Below, one piece after another: positions 27,742 to 35,925 of a stretch of DNA of 64,000 nucleotides. The notes beneath the pieces were generated by a model that was not told where the DNA came from, made no database searches, and saw only the letters and a list, made by a program, of their open reading frames with translations. Both the position numbers and the translations under genes were made by a program. Source of the stretch: Nesterenkonia cremea (GTDB taxonomy: Bacteria > Actinomycetota > Actinomycetes > Actinomycetales > Micrococcaceae); the NCBI RefSeq assembly GCF_014642675.1, contig NZ_BMIS01000003.1, positions 214,833 to 278,832 of the forward strand, read 5' to 3'. Every line of letters begins with the position of its first letter. The stretch's first letter is position 1.

Positions 27742-28766
27742 CGCTCCCCCTTGCCCACGGACAGCGCAATCCCATCCAGAATGTCATGCTCTGAAGCGAC
27801 TGCGACAGTCACATAGCCGTTCGTCACCTGATTGATATGCTCCAGCACCGTCATCCAGATCAGCGCCCCTGAGCCGATCACGTCCACCCGTCCTGGGTGC
27901 ATGAAGCCGAGCTGCGCGCGCTCATCCCGTGCGGCATGCAGCAGGCTCAGTGAAGCATCCCGGACATCATCGATGCTGAGCTCGGCTGAGTCAATGCGGC
28001 TGGGGCAGAAGCTCTCCAGCCCCAGCGCGTGGGCGGTGACGGTGGTGACGGTGCCCGCGACGCCGACCACCGCCTCGGTCTGCTCCAGCGGAACCTCGCG
28101 GCCCACCTGCTGGAGGAACTCCTGGATCTCGGCCCGCGCTGCGGAGATCTCCTGGTCAGAGGGCGGATCCGAGTGCAGGTGCCGTTCGGTGAAACGCACG
28201 CAGCCCATATCGGTGGACAAGGCGGGCCCGGCCTGGGCGGTGAGCCGGCCGGAATCGTCCCGAGTGATGGTGCCCAGGACGAATTCGGTGGAGCCTCCGC
28301 CGAGGTCCACCACCAGGACACGGCGGTCCTCCAGCTCGGCGGCCAGTGTGGCGGCCGCACCGGCGAAGGAGAGCTCTGCCTCCTCGCCGCCGGGAATGAC
28401 CTCGGGGACCACCTGATGGTCCTCGCTGCTGAGCCGTGCGGAGACTCCGGCGACGAACTCGTCGCGGTTCTGCACATCGCGGGAGGCCGAGGTGGCCACG
28501 AAGCGGATGTCCCGGGCGGCCACGCCGTGCTCGCGGATCAGCTGCCCGTAGCGGTCCACGGCGGCGAAGGTCCGCTGAAGCGCGGCGGCGGAGAACTCGC
28601 CGGTGCGGTCCACACCCTCACCCAGCCGGACCACGGTCATCTCACGGACCACATCGGTCAGCACGCCGTCGACGACGTCGGCGACCAACAGGCGGATGGA
28701 GTTGGTGCCGCAGTCGATGGCGGCCACCCGGCGGGATTCCGAGGTCTGCGCGGGAGCCTCACTCAT
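27738..28766 (-). CDS. ppx: Ppx/GppA-family phosphatase (exopolyphosphatase)
   Basis: Hydrolyses terminal phosphates of polyphosphate or the 5' phosphate of pppGpp. 342 aa from ATG 28766, the short two-domain actinobacterial form. ASKHA-fold phosphate loops: AAIDCGTNSIRLLVAD at the N-terminus, DLGGGSTEFVLG near residue 150 and GVAGTVTTVTA near 245. It overlaps the DUF501 gene by 8 nt (ATGAGTGA) and the subtilase by 4 nt. Transcriptional coupling with ftsB and DUF501 is normal in actinobacteria. Confidence 0.9.
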   Translation of the reverse strand: MSEAPAQTSESRRVAAIDCGTNSIRLLVADVVDGVLTDVVREMTVVRLGEGVDRTGEFSAAALQRTFAAVDRYGQLIREHGVAARDIRFVATSASRDVQNRDEFVAGVSARLSSEDHQVVPEVIPGGEEAELSFAGAAATLAAELEDRRVLVVDLGGGSTEFVLGTITRDDSGRLTAQAGPALSTDMGCVRFTERHLHSDPPSDQEISAARAEIQEFLQQVGREVPLEQTEAVVGVAGTVTTVTAHALGLESFCPSRIDSAELSIDDVRDASLSLLHAARDERAQLGFMHPGRVDVIGSGALIWMTVLEHINQVTNGYVTVAVASEHDILDGIALSVGKGER

Positions 28767-29355
28767 CGTCCTGCTGCTCCAGGCGGCGGACGTGGCGGCT
28801 GAGGTCGCGGGTGGGGATCTCGGCGTCGTGGTCCCAGGCGGTGGCGCAGGTGCACATCTCAGGGGTCCACTCCTCGGCGATGAGGTCCAGGCCCTCATCG
28901 CCCAGCGGGCTGATGCCGCGGCCCACGGCCAGCGAGTGGCTGACCAGCACATGCAGGCATTTGACCCGCTCAGGGTAGCCGCCGGCGCTGATGCCCTCGA
29001 TCTCCCAGACCGGCTCCAGCTCTGCGGCCTGACGGATGCGCTCCCGCTCCTGCAGGTAGTTCTCGTGGGCGGCGCGGTGCTGGGCGGCGAGCTCCGCGTC
29101 CTCCTGGATGCGCTGGGACATCTCCGCCATGACGCCGTCGGCCTCCCGGCGGGAGACCGCGGCGGTGATGGTGGGGTGGGTGAGGTAGAAGGTGGTGGGG
29201 AACGGGATCCCGTTGCTCAGCCGCGGCGCGGTGGCCGCGACCAGCGGATTGCCGCAGCGGCAGCGGGCGGGGATCTCGACGACGTCGCGCACCGGCCGGC
29301 CCAGCTGGAGGGAGAGGGTGTCCAGGTCTTCCTGGGTGGGGGTGCGGTCAGTCAT
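28759..29355 (-). CDS. DUF501-family protein
   Basis: 198 aa from ATG 29355. Cys-containing motifs RCRCGNPLVA near the N-terminus and KCLHVLVSHSLAVGRGISPLGDEGLDLI plus TPEMCTCATA near the C-terminus suggest a metal site. DUF501 proteins sit between ftsB/divIC and ppx in many actinobacteria; the function is unknown. It overlaps both neighbours by 8 nt (ATGACTGA and ATGAGTGA). Confidence 0.85.
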   Translation of the reverse strand: MTDRTPTQEDLDTLSLQLGRPVRDVVEIPARCRCGNPLVAATAPRLSNGIPFPTTFYLTHPTITAAVSRREADGVMAEMSQRIQEDAELAAQHRAAHENYLQERERIRQAAELEPVWEIEGISAGGYPERVKCLHVLVSHSLAVGRGISPLGDEGLDLIAEEWTPEMCTCATAWDHDAEIPTRDLSRHVRRLEQQDDE

Positions 29356-29995
29356 GCGTCTCTCCTGCGGCGGGGTCTTGGGCGGCGGCGTCGGTCTCTT
29401 CGGCGGGGTCCTCCGCAGCGGCGCGGACCAGCGAGTCCCAGAGGGCGTCTCCCCAGGGGAGGTCGGTGCGGACATCGCCGGGCTCATGGTGCTCCGGGAG
29501 ATCAGCGGAGGTCTCCGGCTCGCCGATCACGTGATAGCGCCGCTCCCCCGGCATGACCAGATTGATGCGCTCACGGGCCTGCTGCCGGACGTAGTCGGGG
29601 TCCTCCCAGCGGGAGAGGTCAGTCTCCAGCTCGGCCTGCAGCTGCTGCTCGGCGGCGATGTCGGCCTCCAGCTGGGAGATCTCAGCGCGCTGCTGGAAGT
29701 AGGTGCGGACCGTGGGCACCAGGAAGGAGATGACCACCAGGGTGACCAGGGTCAGCACGATCAGTCGACCGGAGAAGGTCCGCTCCGGGACCAGGCTGCG
29801 GCTGCTGACCGGGGTCTTGGTGGAGGGCTTGGCCTGGACGGCCGGGGCCGCCGCGCTGCGCTTGGCCCGCTTGGCGGTGATGTCGGAGGGAGTCCTGATC
29901 TCACCGGAGACCTGCTCCCGCTCTTCAAGCCGGCGGGCCTCCTTCTGCCGGGCACGAGAGGCGGCACGCTGCTCTTTCTTCGTGCTGCGGGACAC
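29348..29995 (-). CDS. Septum formation initiator FtsB/DivIC-like protein
   Basis: Bitopic divisome protein, 215 aa. A basic cytoplasmic N-terminus of about 75 residues precedes one transmembrane helix (SGRLIVLTLVTLVVISFLVPTVRTY), then an extracytoplasmic coiled coil (QQRAEISQLEADIAAEQQLQAEL), then DPDYVRQQARERINLVMPGER(RY), the standard FtsB/DivIC signature. A 50-residue acidic tail follows. It is first in the ftsB-DUF501-ppx-subtilase operon; the usual upstream enolase gene is absent here. Confidence 0.88.
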   Translation of the reverse strand: MSRSTKKEQRAASRARQKEARRLEEREQVSGEIRTPSDITAKRAKRSAAAPAVQAKPSTKTPVSSRSLVPERTFSGRLIVLTLVTLVVISFLVPTVRTYFQQRAEISQLEADIAAEQQLQAELETDLSRWEDPDYVRQQARERINLVMPGERRYHVIGEPETSADLPEHHEPGDVRTDLPWGDALWDSLVRAAAEDPAEETDAAAQDPAAGETHD

Positions 29996-30094
29996 AGGGC
30001 ATCGCCTCCGGGGGAAGGTAGCGGGCTTGGATCTTCAGAGTAGACGAGTCGCCGCCGTCGCTCTCTGAGGAACACGCGTGCGCCCCGCGTTGTC

Positions 30095-30153
30095 TGGGCA
30101 CTTCCAGGCGCTCTGAGCGCGCTGAGCACGCTCATTCCGCGTGGAACTGCCCA
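30095..30153. repeat. Intergenic hairpin element, copy 1
   Basis: TGGGCACTTCCA (30095-30106) pairs with TGGAACTGCCCA (30142-30153) with one mismatch, with an inner GCGCT/AGCGC hairpin. It resembles the element at 50807-50872: both have TGGGCACTT and, 53-54 nt later, TGCCCAC. It lies about 46 bp past the GNAT stop, in the 204-bp gap before ftsB. A REP-like or terminator element. Confidence 0.5.
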
Positions 30154-30199
30154 CACACGGTGAAGACGGGTGGAGGCTGAGGCCGGGCGCCGGCCGGGA

Positions 30200-31156
30200 T
30201 CAGGAGGTGCTGAGGTCCCGGGCGTAGATCAGCGCCTCGAAGTCGGAGTCGGCCAGCCCGTTGTCGGTGAGCTCATCGGTGACCTGCTTCAGCGGCCCCA
30301 TGGAGTCGTCCACCTCCACAGTGACCGGGTAGCGGGCGGAGACCAGGGCCAGCAGGGCGCGGGCCGCCGAACCGGCCTGCTCCTCGTCCAGCTCAGGGCT
30401 CCAGCCCAGCAGGACATCGGCCGGATCCTCGGTGCGCTCAGCGGTGTAGCTGATCGCGAAGGCCAGGATCGGCTTCTTCCCCTCGTCCGAGACGTCGCGG
30501 AGCACGACGGCGCCCGAGGCGCCGGTCTCCGGAGCCAGCAGCAGCTGCTGCGCCTTGCCCACAGTCATCTCCGCGCGGTCCCACTCGTGGACGGCGTTGT
30601 AGAACTCAGCGACCAGCTGGGTCAGCTCCACCGATCCGGTGTCCAGGTCCTCCAGGTCCAGCTGCGCAGCATCCAGATCCGGCAGCTTCAGGACTCCGGG
30701 CTGGACGGTGACGCGGCGGGAGCGCTGGACCTTCTGGAAGCCGTTGTCCTTCAGGAAGCACTGGGCGGCCGAATGCTTGGCCACCCGGGCCTTGAGGTTC
30801 TGGGTGCCGCAGTTGGGCAGCTCAGCCTCGAGGATCTCCAGCAGCTGGGCGGCCACACCCTGACGGCGGTGCTCCGGGGCGACCTCCGCGTAGAAGGAGA
30901 GCCGGTCCGGGTGCAGCGAGGAGCGGAAGATGGTGGCCGCTGCCACCGGGACGCCCTCGTGCTCGGCGACGATGCAGCGTGACCAGGGCTCATTGGAGGA
31001 GGGACGCAGCAGGCCGCGGTCGCCATGGTGCATCGGGTTCTCCGGGTCTCCCCAGACTTCGAGGAGCTGGAGGTCATCGCCCTCTGCCCAGGGCCGGACA
31101 GTCAGTCCGGAATCGAGGGCGAGGCGGGAGGATGTCTCCTCGGGCGTGGTGCTCAT
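30200..31156 (-). CDS. GNAT-family N-acetyltransferase (tandem GNAT)
   Basis: 318 aa from ATG 31156 (AAAGGA upstream). The first GNAT domain (about residues 15-150) has the acetyl-CoA motif VAPEHRRQGVAAQLLEILEAEL and KHSAAQCFLKDNGFQKV. The second half (about 170-318) looks like a degenerate second GNAT with LDEEQAGSAARALLALVSARYPVTVEVDDSM. The tandem layout recalls MshD (mycothiol synthase), but the second domain lacks a clear MshD signature, so the substrate stays open. Confidence 0.75.
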   Translation of the reverse strand: MSTTPEETSSRLALDSGLTVRPWAEGDDLQLLEVWGDPENPMHHGDRGLLRPSSNEPWSRCIVAEHEGVPVAAATIFRSSLHPDRLSFYAEVAPEHRRQGVAAQLLEILEAELPNCGTQNLKARVAKHSAAQCFLKDNGFQKVQRSRRVTVQPGVLKLPDLDAAQLDLEDLDTGSVELTQLVAEFYNAVHEWDRAEMTVGKAQQLLLAPETGASGAVVLRDVSDEGKKPILAFAISYTAERTEDPADVLLGWSPELDEEQAGSAARALLALVSARYPVTVEVDDSMGPLKQVTDELTDNGLADSDFEALIYARDLSTS

Positions 31157-31197
31157 CGCGGTTCCTTTGGGTGCGACAGTTCTCAAACAGCTCAGCG

Positions 31198-31226
31198 AGT
31201 CTAAACCTGTGCGTAACATGACGCAA
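31198..31226 (-). promoter_or_regulatory. SigA-type promoter of the GNAT gene
   Basis: On the minus strand, -35 TTGCGT (31226-31221), exact 17-bp spacer, -10 TAGACT (31203-31198), with a 42-nt gap to the start codon. Confidence 0.6.
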
Positions 31227-31280
31227 AGCGTTCAGCGCCCGCCCCGTGCCGGAACTCAGCCCGGCACAGGACGCTGCGAG

Positions 31281-31396
31281 CGTTCGGCGATCACCCGGGA
31301 CGCCGCTCCGCGCCGCCCGGGTCCCTGTATCGCCTCTCCGTTCGGCGATCACCCGGGACGCCGCTCCGCGCCGCCCGGGTCCCTGTATCGCCTCTC
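31281..31396. repeat. Two perfect 58-bp tandem repeats
   Basis: 31281-31338 and 31339-31396 are identical. Each unit contains GGCGAT near its start and ATCGCC near its end, with CCCGGG arms inside, so each can fold as an imperfect hairpin. The block ends 6 bp from the glyQS stop, in the same-strand gap before the GNAT gene, where a terminator would be expected. Confidence 0.85.
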
Positions 31397-31402
31397 TTAG
31401 TC

Positions 31403-32782
31403 TCAGCCCAGAAGCTTGGCTGCGAGGTAGCTCTGGACCTGGTCCAGGGCCACGCGCTCCTGGGTCATCTCATCGCGGTCGCGGATGGTCACGGCCTGGT
31501 CCTCGAGGGTGTCGAAGTCCACGGTGATGCAGAACGGAGTGCCGATCTCGTCCTGGCGACGGTAGCGGCGGCCGATCGCGCCGGCGTCGTCGTAATCGAT
31601 GTTCCAGTGCTTCCGCAGCTGATCCGCCAGCTTCTGCGAGGGTTCGGCCAGCTCCGGCTTCTTGGACAGCGGCAGCACTGCGGCCTTCACCGGGGCCAGC
31701 TTGGGGTGGAGCTTCAGCACAGTGCGGGTGTCCACGCCGCCCTTGGCGTTGGGGGCCTCATCCTCAGTGTAGGAGTCGATGAGGAAGGCCATCATCGCGC
31801 GGGTCAGACCGAAGGAGGGCTCGATGACGTAGGGCGTGTAGTGCTCTTCGGTCTTCGGGTCGAAGTACTGCAGCTTCGCGCCGGAGGCCTCCATATGGGA
31901 GCCGAGGTCGTAGTCGGTGCGGTTGGCGATGCCCATCAGCTCGCCCCACTCGGAGCCCTGGAAGTCGAAGCGGTACTCCAGGTCGATGGTGGCAGCCGAG
32001 TAGTGGGCGCGCTCCTCCTCCGGGACATCAAACTTGCGCAGGTGGTCCGGCTTCAGGCCCAGATCGGTGAACCAGGAGTAGCAGGCCTCCACCCAGTGAT
32101 CGAACCACTGGCCGGCCTCCTGGGGGTGGGTGAAGTACTCGATCTCCATCTGCTCGAACTCGCGGGTCCGGAAGATGAAGTTGCCGGGGGTGATCTCGTT
32201 GCGGAAGGCCTTGCCGATCTGGCCGATGCCGAAGGGCGGCTTCTGACGTGCGGAGGTCACCACGTTGGAGAAGTTCACGAAGATGCCCTGGGCCGTCTCC
32301 GGGCGCATATAGTGCAGGCCCTTCTCATCGTCCACCGGGCCCAGGTAGGTCTTCATCAGGCCGGAGAACTGCTGGGGCTCGGTCCAGGAGCCGCGGGTGC
32401 CGCAGTCGGGGCAGACGATCTCGTCCATGCCCGAAGGTGCACGGCCCTTCTTAGCCTCAAAAGCCTCCTCCAGGTGGTCCTGGCGGTGACGGCGGTGGCA
32501 CTGAGTACACTCGATCAGCGGGTCGGAGAAGGTCTTGACGTGGCCTGATGCGTGCCAGACCTGCTGGGGCAGGATGATCGCGGAGTCCAGGCCGACCATA
32601 TCGCCGCGGCCGCGGACGAAGGCCTGCCACCACTCAGCCTTGATGTTCTCCTTCAGCTCGGTGCCCAACGGACCGTAGTCCCAGGCCGACCGCGATCCCC
32701 CGTAGATCTCACCGGACTGGAAGACGAAGCCGCGGCGCTTCGCCAGGGCGATCACTTTGTCGAGTGCGGTCTCTTTGGCCAT
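31403..32782 (-). CDS. glyQS: Glycyl-tRNA synthetase (alpha2 type)
   Basis: Class II synthetase charging tRNA-Gly. 459 aa from ATG 32782 (GGAG 9 nt upstream). The N-terminal [34 protein letters not shown] is the eukaryote-like GlyRS start. Zinc-type Cys pairs are at CTQCHRRH and CPDCG; the class II core has [14 protein letters not shown] (motif 2) and the C-terminal [13 protein letters not shown] (motif 3). The anticodon-binding domain closes the protein. It is transcribed alone with tandem repeats after the stop. Confidence 0.94.
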   Translation of the reverse strand: MAKETALDKVIALAKRRGFVFQSGEIYGGSRSAWDYGPLGTELKENIKAEWWQAFVRGRGDMVGLDSAIILPQQVWHASGHVKTFSDPLIECTQCHRRHRQDHLEEAFEAKKGRAPSGMDEIVCPDCGTRGSWTEPQQFSGLMKTYLGPVDDEKGLHYMRPETAQGIFVNFSNVVTSARQKPPFGIGQIGKAFRNEITPGNFIFRTREFEQMEIEYFTHPQEAGQWFDHWVEACYSWFTDLGLKPDHLRKFDVPEEERAHYSAATIDLEYRFDFQGSEWGELMGIANRTDYDLGSHMEASGAKLQYFDPKTEEHYTPYVIEPSFGLTRAMMAFLIDSYTEDEAPNAKGGVDTRTVLKLHPKLAPVKAAVLPLSKKPELAEPSQKLADQLRKHWNIDYDDAGAIGRRYRRQDEIGTPFCITVDFDTLEDQAVTIRDRDEMTQERVALDQVQSYLAAKLLG

Positions 32783-32860
32783 AGGGCGGTGCTCCAAGGT
32801 GACGGTGTGCGGTGGTGTTCAAGTCCTTCGGCGCCGGGGATCCCGACGCCGCAGGCAAGC

Positions 32861-33850
32861 TTACCGTCCCCCACGCCTCATGTCCGGCAGAGAGGCGATG
32901 AGAACGGCCACCAGAGTCAGCGCTGTGCCCAACACCGTCGCCGTGGTGACCAGACTTCCGGGCGCCGGGACCACCAGGTCCAGCAGCAGTGAGCCGATCA
33001 GCTGACCGGCGATCATGCCCATCGCAGCCAGCAGGACGCCCACACGGGTGACCAACAGAGCACCGAGGACGATGAACACGATGCCCAACGGCCCACCCAG
33101 ATAGTGCCACCAGGTGGTCGAGAGCTGAGGAACACCGAGACCACCTTGGAGCAGCGAGACGGTCACCCACGTGAGCAGAAGCACAGCACTGCCGGAGGCG
33201 AAGTTGAAGAAGGCACCCGGCAGAGCACTGCCATATGCAGCCGACTGCCTGCCGTTCAGAGCCTGCTGACCGGCCTGCAGGAAGCCGCCGGAGAAGGGCA
33301 GCAGCACCAGAAGCAGCCACGCCAGGCCACGGTCAGCCACCGTCAGCTGCGGAGAGACGGCCCATATGACGGCACAGACCGTCAGCAGGGCTCCGACGCA
33401 ACGCATCAGCGTGATCTGGCGACGACCGCCGGGGCCGAGCCCGATCCGGTCCCAGAGAAGCCCACCGATCGTCTGGCCGGTCACCACAGCCACAGTGAAC
33501 ACCGCGACGCCGATCATCCCGATGGTCAGGGTCTGCGCCAGCACGAAATAACCACCCACAGCGCCGGCGAGCAGGTACCACCAACGGACTTCGCCCCGCT
33601 GGAAGGCCGGAGGCACCTGCCGCATAGCCCTCCGACCGGGAGCCGTGAGAAAGACGATCACGGCCAGGACCAGCAGACCCACGAAGAAGCTGATGAAAGC
33701 CGCGAGGTAGGCGTCGCCGACCGTGGAAGAGAGCTCAGCGTTCACGCGCCCCTGCGCGGGGATGGCGATCCCCGACAGGATCATGAACAGGAACATCCCC
33801 ACCCAGAAGAGCGGGGATCGTTGCGGCTGAGCAGGGGCTGCGGCGTTCAT
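32861..33850 (-). CDS. DMT-superfamily transporter (YdcZ type)
   Basis: 329 aa with about ten hydrophobic helices in two similar halves (residues 10-150 and 165-325), each starting with a GR(V)NAEL- or GQQALNGRQS-like segment. This is the fused form of the YdcZ (DUF606) family of drug/metabolite transporters. The start is ATG 33850, 7 nt after the -10 box TAAGGT (33863-33858); the in-frame upstream ATG codons lie in or before that box. Substrate unknown, transcribed alone. Confidence 0.8.
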   Translation of the reverse strand: MNAAAPAQPQRSPLFWVGMFLFMILSGIAIPAQGRVNAELSSTVGDAYLAAFISFFVGLLVLAVIVFLTAPGRRAMRQVPPAFQRGEVRWWYLLAGAVGGYFVLAQTLTIGMIGVAVFTVAVVTGQTIGGLLWDRIGLGPGGRRQITLMRCVGALLTVCAVIWAVSPQLTVADRGLAWLLLVLLPFSGGFLQAGQQALNGRQSAAYGSALPGAFFNFASGSAVLLLTWVTVSLLQGGLGVPQLSTTWWHYLGGPLGIVFIVLGALLVTRVGVLLAAMGMIAGQLIGSLLLDLVVPAPGSLVTTATVLGTALTLVAVLIASLPDMRRGGR

Positions 33851-33966
33851 GGGCATCACCTTAGCTCCGCCGGACTCGGGCATCGGCACTGATGTCCATA
33901 TGGCGGACCGGATATCCGCGTGGGTCAGGCCCTGCCCTCGGCCGGATTCTCTGCAAGACTGAAGGG

Positions 33967-34215
33967 GTGAGTGCAGACGAGACGCTTGAGGTCCCCATCC
34001 GTGACGAGTCCATCCGCCTGGGCCAGCTGCTGAAGCTGGCCGGCGTCGTGGAGAACGGCGCCCTGGCCCGCGAGGTGATCGAGGCGGGCGCGGTGAACGT
34101 CGGCGGAGAGGTTGAGAACCGGCGCGGCCGCCAGGTCGCCCCGGGCGAGACCGTGCTCTTCGACGGCGAGGAGTTCGGCCTCCCCACCGTGGAGCTCACC
34201 CCCGTCCAGGAGTGA
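33967..34215 (+). CDS. Small S4-domain RNA-binding protein
   Basis: 82 aa from GTG 33967 (GAAGGGG immediately upstream). Nearly the whole protein is one S4 domain: IRLGQLLKLAGVVENGALAREVIEAGAVNVGGEVENRRGRQVAPGETVLF. Small single-S4 proteins of this type (YbcJ/YaaA/RqcP-like) bind structured rRNA or act at the ribosome. Which role applies here is not visible from sequence. Confidence 0.82.
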   Translation: MSADETLEVPIRDESIRLGQLLKLAGVVENGALAREVIEAGAVNVGGEVENRRGRQVAPGETVLFDGEEFGLPTVELTPVQE

Positions 34216-34231
34216 GGTCCGGACCCTTTTC

Positions 34232-34315
34232 CCGTGGGTGATCCATAAAATCCATGCTGAGGGCCGACACGCCGATGTTTGAGGCCGAAAGGTGGGTTTT
34301 ATTGATCACCCACGG
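34232..34315. repeat. Long imperfect inverted repeat upstream of sseA
   Basis: The arm 34232-34256 (starts CCGTGGGTGATC) and the arm 34291-34315 (ends GATCACCCACGG) are complementary except for a few positions and include an AT-rich ATAAAA/TTTTAT core; spacer 34 nt. It fills the gap between the S4 gene and the sulfurtransferase gene. Candidates: terminator, operator pair or a small non-autonomous element. Confidence 0.7.
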
Positions 34316-34342
34316 TGAGGGCGACAGTTCAGGAGGAGAGAG

Positions 34343-35182
34343 ATGGGCACTCTGATCACCCCGGATGAGCTGCGCGAGCTGGTGGACAGCGGCGCTCCCC
34401 CGAAGGTCCTCGACGTCCGGTGGCGGCTGGACCGCCCCGACGGCCATGAGGACTACGTGTCAGCCCATATCCCCGGGGCCGTCTATGTGGACCTGGACCG
34501 CGAGCTGGCCGAGCCCGGTCAGACCGCCACAGCCGGACGGCACCCTCTGCCCAGCACGGAGACCCTCCAGCAGGCCGCGCGCCGCTGGGGCCTGCACCCG
34601 GGCGACACGGTGGTGGTCTACGACGACATCAAGTCCACCTCGGCCACCCGCGCCTGGTGGCTGCTGCGCCATGGCGGCGTCGAGGATGTGCGCGTGTTGG
34701 ACGGCTCGCTGCGCGGATGGACCGACGCCGGCCACCCCACTGAATCAGGTGAGGTCACCCCGACGCCGGGCACCGTCACCCTGGATCTGAGCGGCCTGCC
34801 CGCGCTGGGCATCGAGGAGGTCGAGGCGTTCACCCAGTACGGCACGCTGCTGGATGTGCGCGCCCACAACCGCTACACCGGCGAGCATGAGCCCTATGAC
34901 CCGCGGGCCGGACACATCCCCAACGCGATCAATGCCCCGACCCCGCAGAATGTGGACGAACAGGGCCGCTTCCTGGATCCGCAGCTGCTGCGCGAGAGGT
35001 TCCTGGCCCTGGGCGTGGACCCGGAGAAGCCGGTGGCCAGCTACTGCGGCTCGGGCATCCACAGCACCCACAACACACTGGCCTTGGAGCTGGCCGGATT
35101 CGAGACAGTCCTCTACCCCGGATCCTTCAGCGAATGGTCCAACAATCCCCAGCGCCCGGTGGCCACCGGGGAGCAGCCCTGA
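34343..35182 (+). CDS. sseA: Thiosulfate/3-mercaptopyruvate sulfurtransferase
   Basis: Transfers sulfane sulfur from thiosulfate or 3-mercaptopyruvate. 279 aa, two rhodanese domains: an inactive N-terminal one (KVLDVRWRLDRPDGHEDYVSAHIPGAVYVDL) and a catalytic C-terminal one with active-site Cys235 in SYCGSGIHS. The loop CGSG resembles mercaptopyruvate sulfurtransferases (CGSGVT) more than thiosulfate-specific rhodaneses (CRKGVT). Strong ribosome site AGGAGGAG 7 nt before the ATG. Confidence 0.88.
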   Translation: MGTLITPDELRELVDSGAPPKVLDVRWRLDRPDGHEDYVSAHIPGAVYVDLDRELAEPGQTATAGRHPLPSTETLQQAARRWGLHPGDTVVVYDDIKSTSATRAWWLLRHGGVEDVRVLDGSLRGWTDAGHPTESGEVTPTPGTVTLDLSGLPALGIEEVEAFTQYGTLLDVRAHNRYTGEHEPYDPRAGHIPNAINAPTPQNVDEQGRFLDPQLLRERFLALGVDPEKPVASYCGSGIHSTHNTLALELAGFETVLYPGSFSEWSNNPQRPVATGEQP

Positions 35183-35226
35183 GCTGAGCCTGACAGCTCA
35201 GCCGCGGCGGAGCCGCAGGGGCCAGC

Positions 35227-35898
35227 TCAGCCGCGACCTTTGAGCACCACGTGGGTCAGGAACTCGTTGATGTGCCCGATCTCCTGGGGCACCACACCGT
35301 GGCCGGCCCCAGCGTAGAGCACCTTGGTGAGCTTCACCGTCCGATTGGCCCACTGGTGGGTGTAGTCGATGTTCGCCCCGGGGATGATCGGGTCCTCCTG
35401 ATCGCGGCCCCAGAAGAACGGAACCTTCTGGGCGGCCAGGGCATCGTCATCGAAATATCCCTCCAACGCCTCACCGCGGGCCGGATCCACCGCGAAGCCG
35501 GAGAGCCCGACGACGGCGACGAACTCCTCAGGCCGGGTGCGCAGCAGCGAAGTGGCCATGGCCATCCCCATGGAGAAGCCCAGCAGGGTCACCGAGGAGT
35601 GGCTGCCCTTGACCGTCTCCAGCCAGGACCAGAGGTCCTCCACGGCCTCCTTGGCGGCGGCGGAGGAGTAGGCCAGGCGCTCCACGTCCAGCTCGAACCA
35701 GGTGTGGGCGCCTCCGCCGAAGCCCTCCAGCGCCTGGGGTGCGCGCACTGAGGCGTAGGTGAACTCCTCCGGCAGACCGGGCACCAGGCCCATGAGGTCC
35801 TGCTCATTGGAGCCATAGCCGTGCAGCAGCACCACCAGCGGGGTGCCCTCACGGTCTTCGGGTTCGCGGGACCAGACGACGAAGGGTTCGTTACTCAT
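35227..35898 (-). CDS. Phospholipase/carboxylesterase-family alpha/beta hydrolase
   Basis: 223 aa. Nucleophile Ser109 in LGFSMGMAM, oxyanion region LLHGYGSNEQDL (about residues 25-36), catalytic Asp probably in GRDQEDPIIPG and His in AGHGVVPQE. Size and motif order fit the small YpfH/EstB-type carboxylesterases. The substrate is unknown. Convergent with sseA, divergent from the SGNH hydrolase gene over 27 bp. Confidence 0.83.
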   Translation of the reverse strand: MSNEPFVVWSREPEDREGTPLVVLLHGYGSNEQDLMGLVPGLPEEFTYASVRAPQALEGFGGGAHTWFELDVERLAYSSAAAKEAVEDLWSWLETVKGSHSSVTLLGFSMGMAMATSLLRTRPEEFVAVVGLSGFAVDPARGEALEGYFDDDALAAQKVPFFWGRDQEDPIIPGANIDYTHQWANRTVKLTKVLYAGAGHGVVPQEIGHINEFLTHVVLKGRG

Positions 35899-35925
35899 GC
35901 GTACCAGTTTGGCAGAATGGTGGCT

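Noticed and set aside
30200..31156. Mycothiol synthase MshD
   Set aside because: Tandem GNAT layout is suggestive, but the second domain lacks a recognisable MshD signature; left as GNAT.
31281..31396. CRISPR array
   Set aside because: Only two units, directly adjacent with no unique spacer, and no cas genes nearby.
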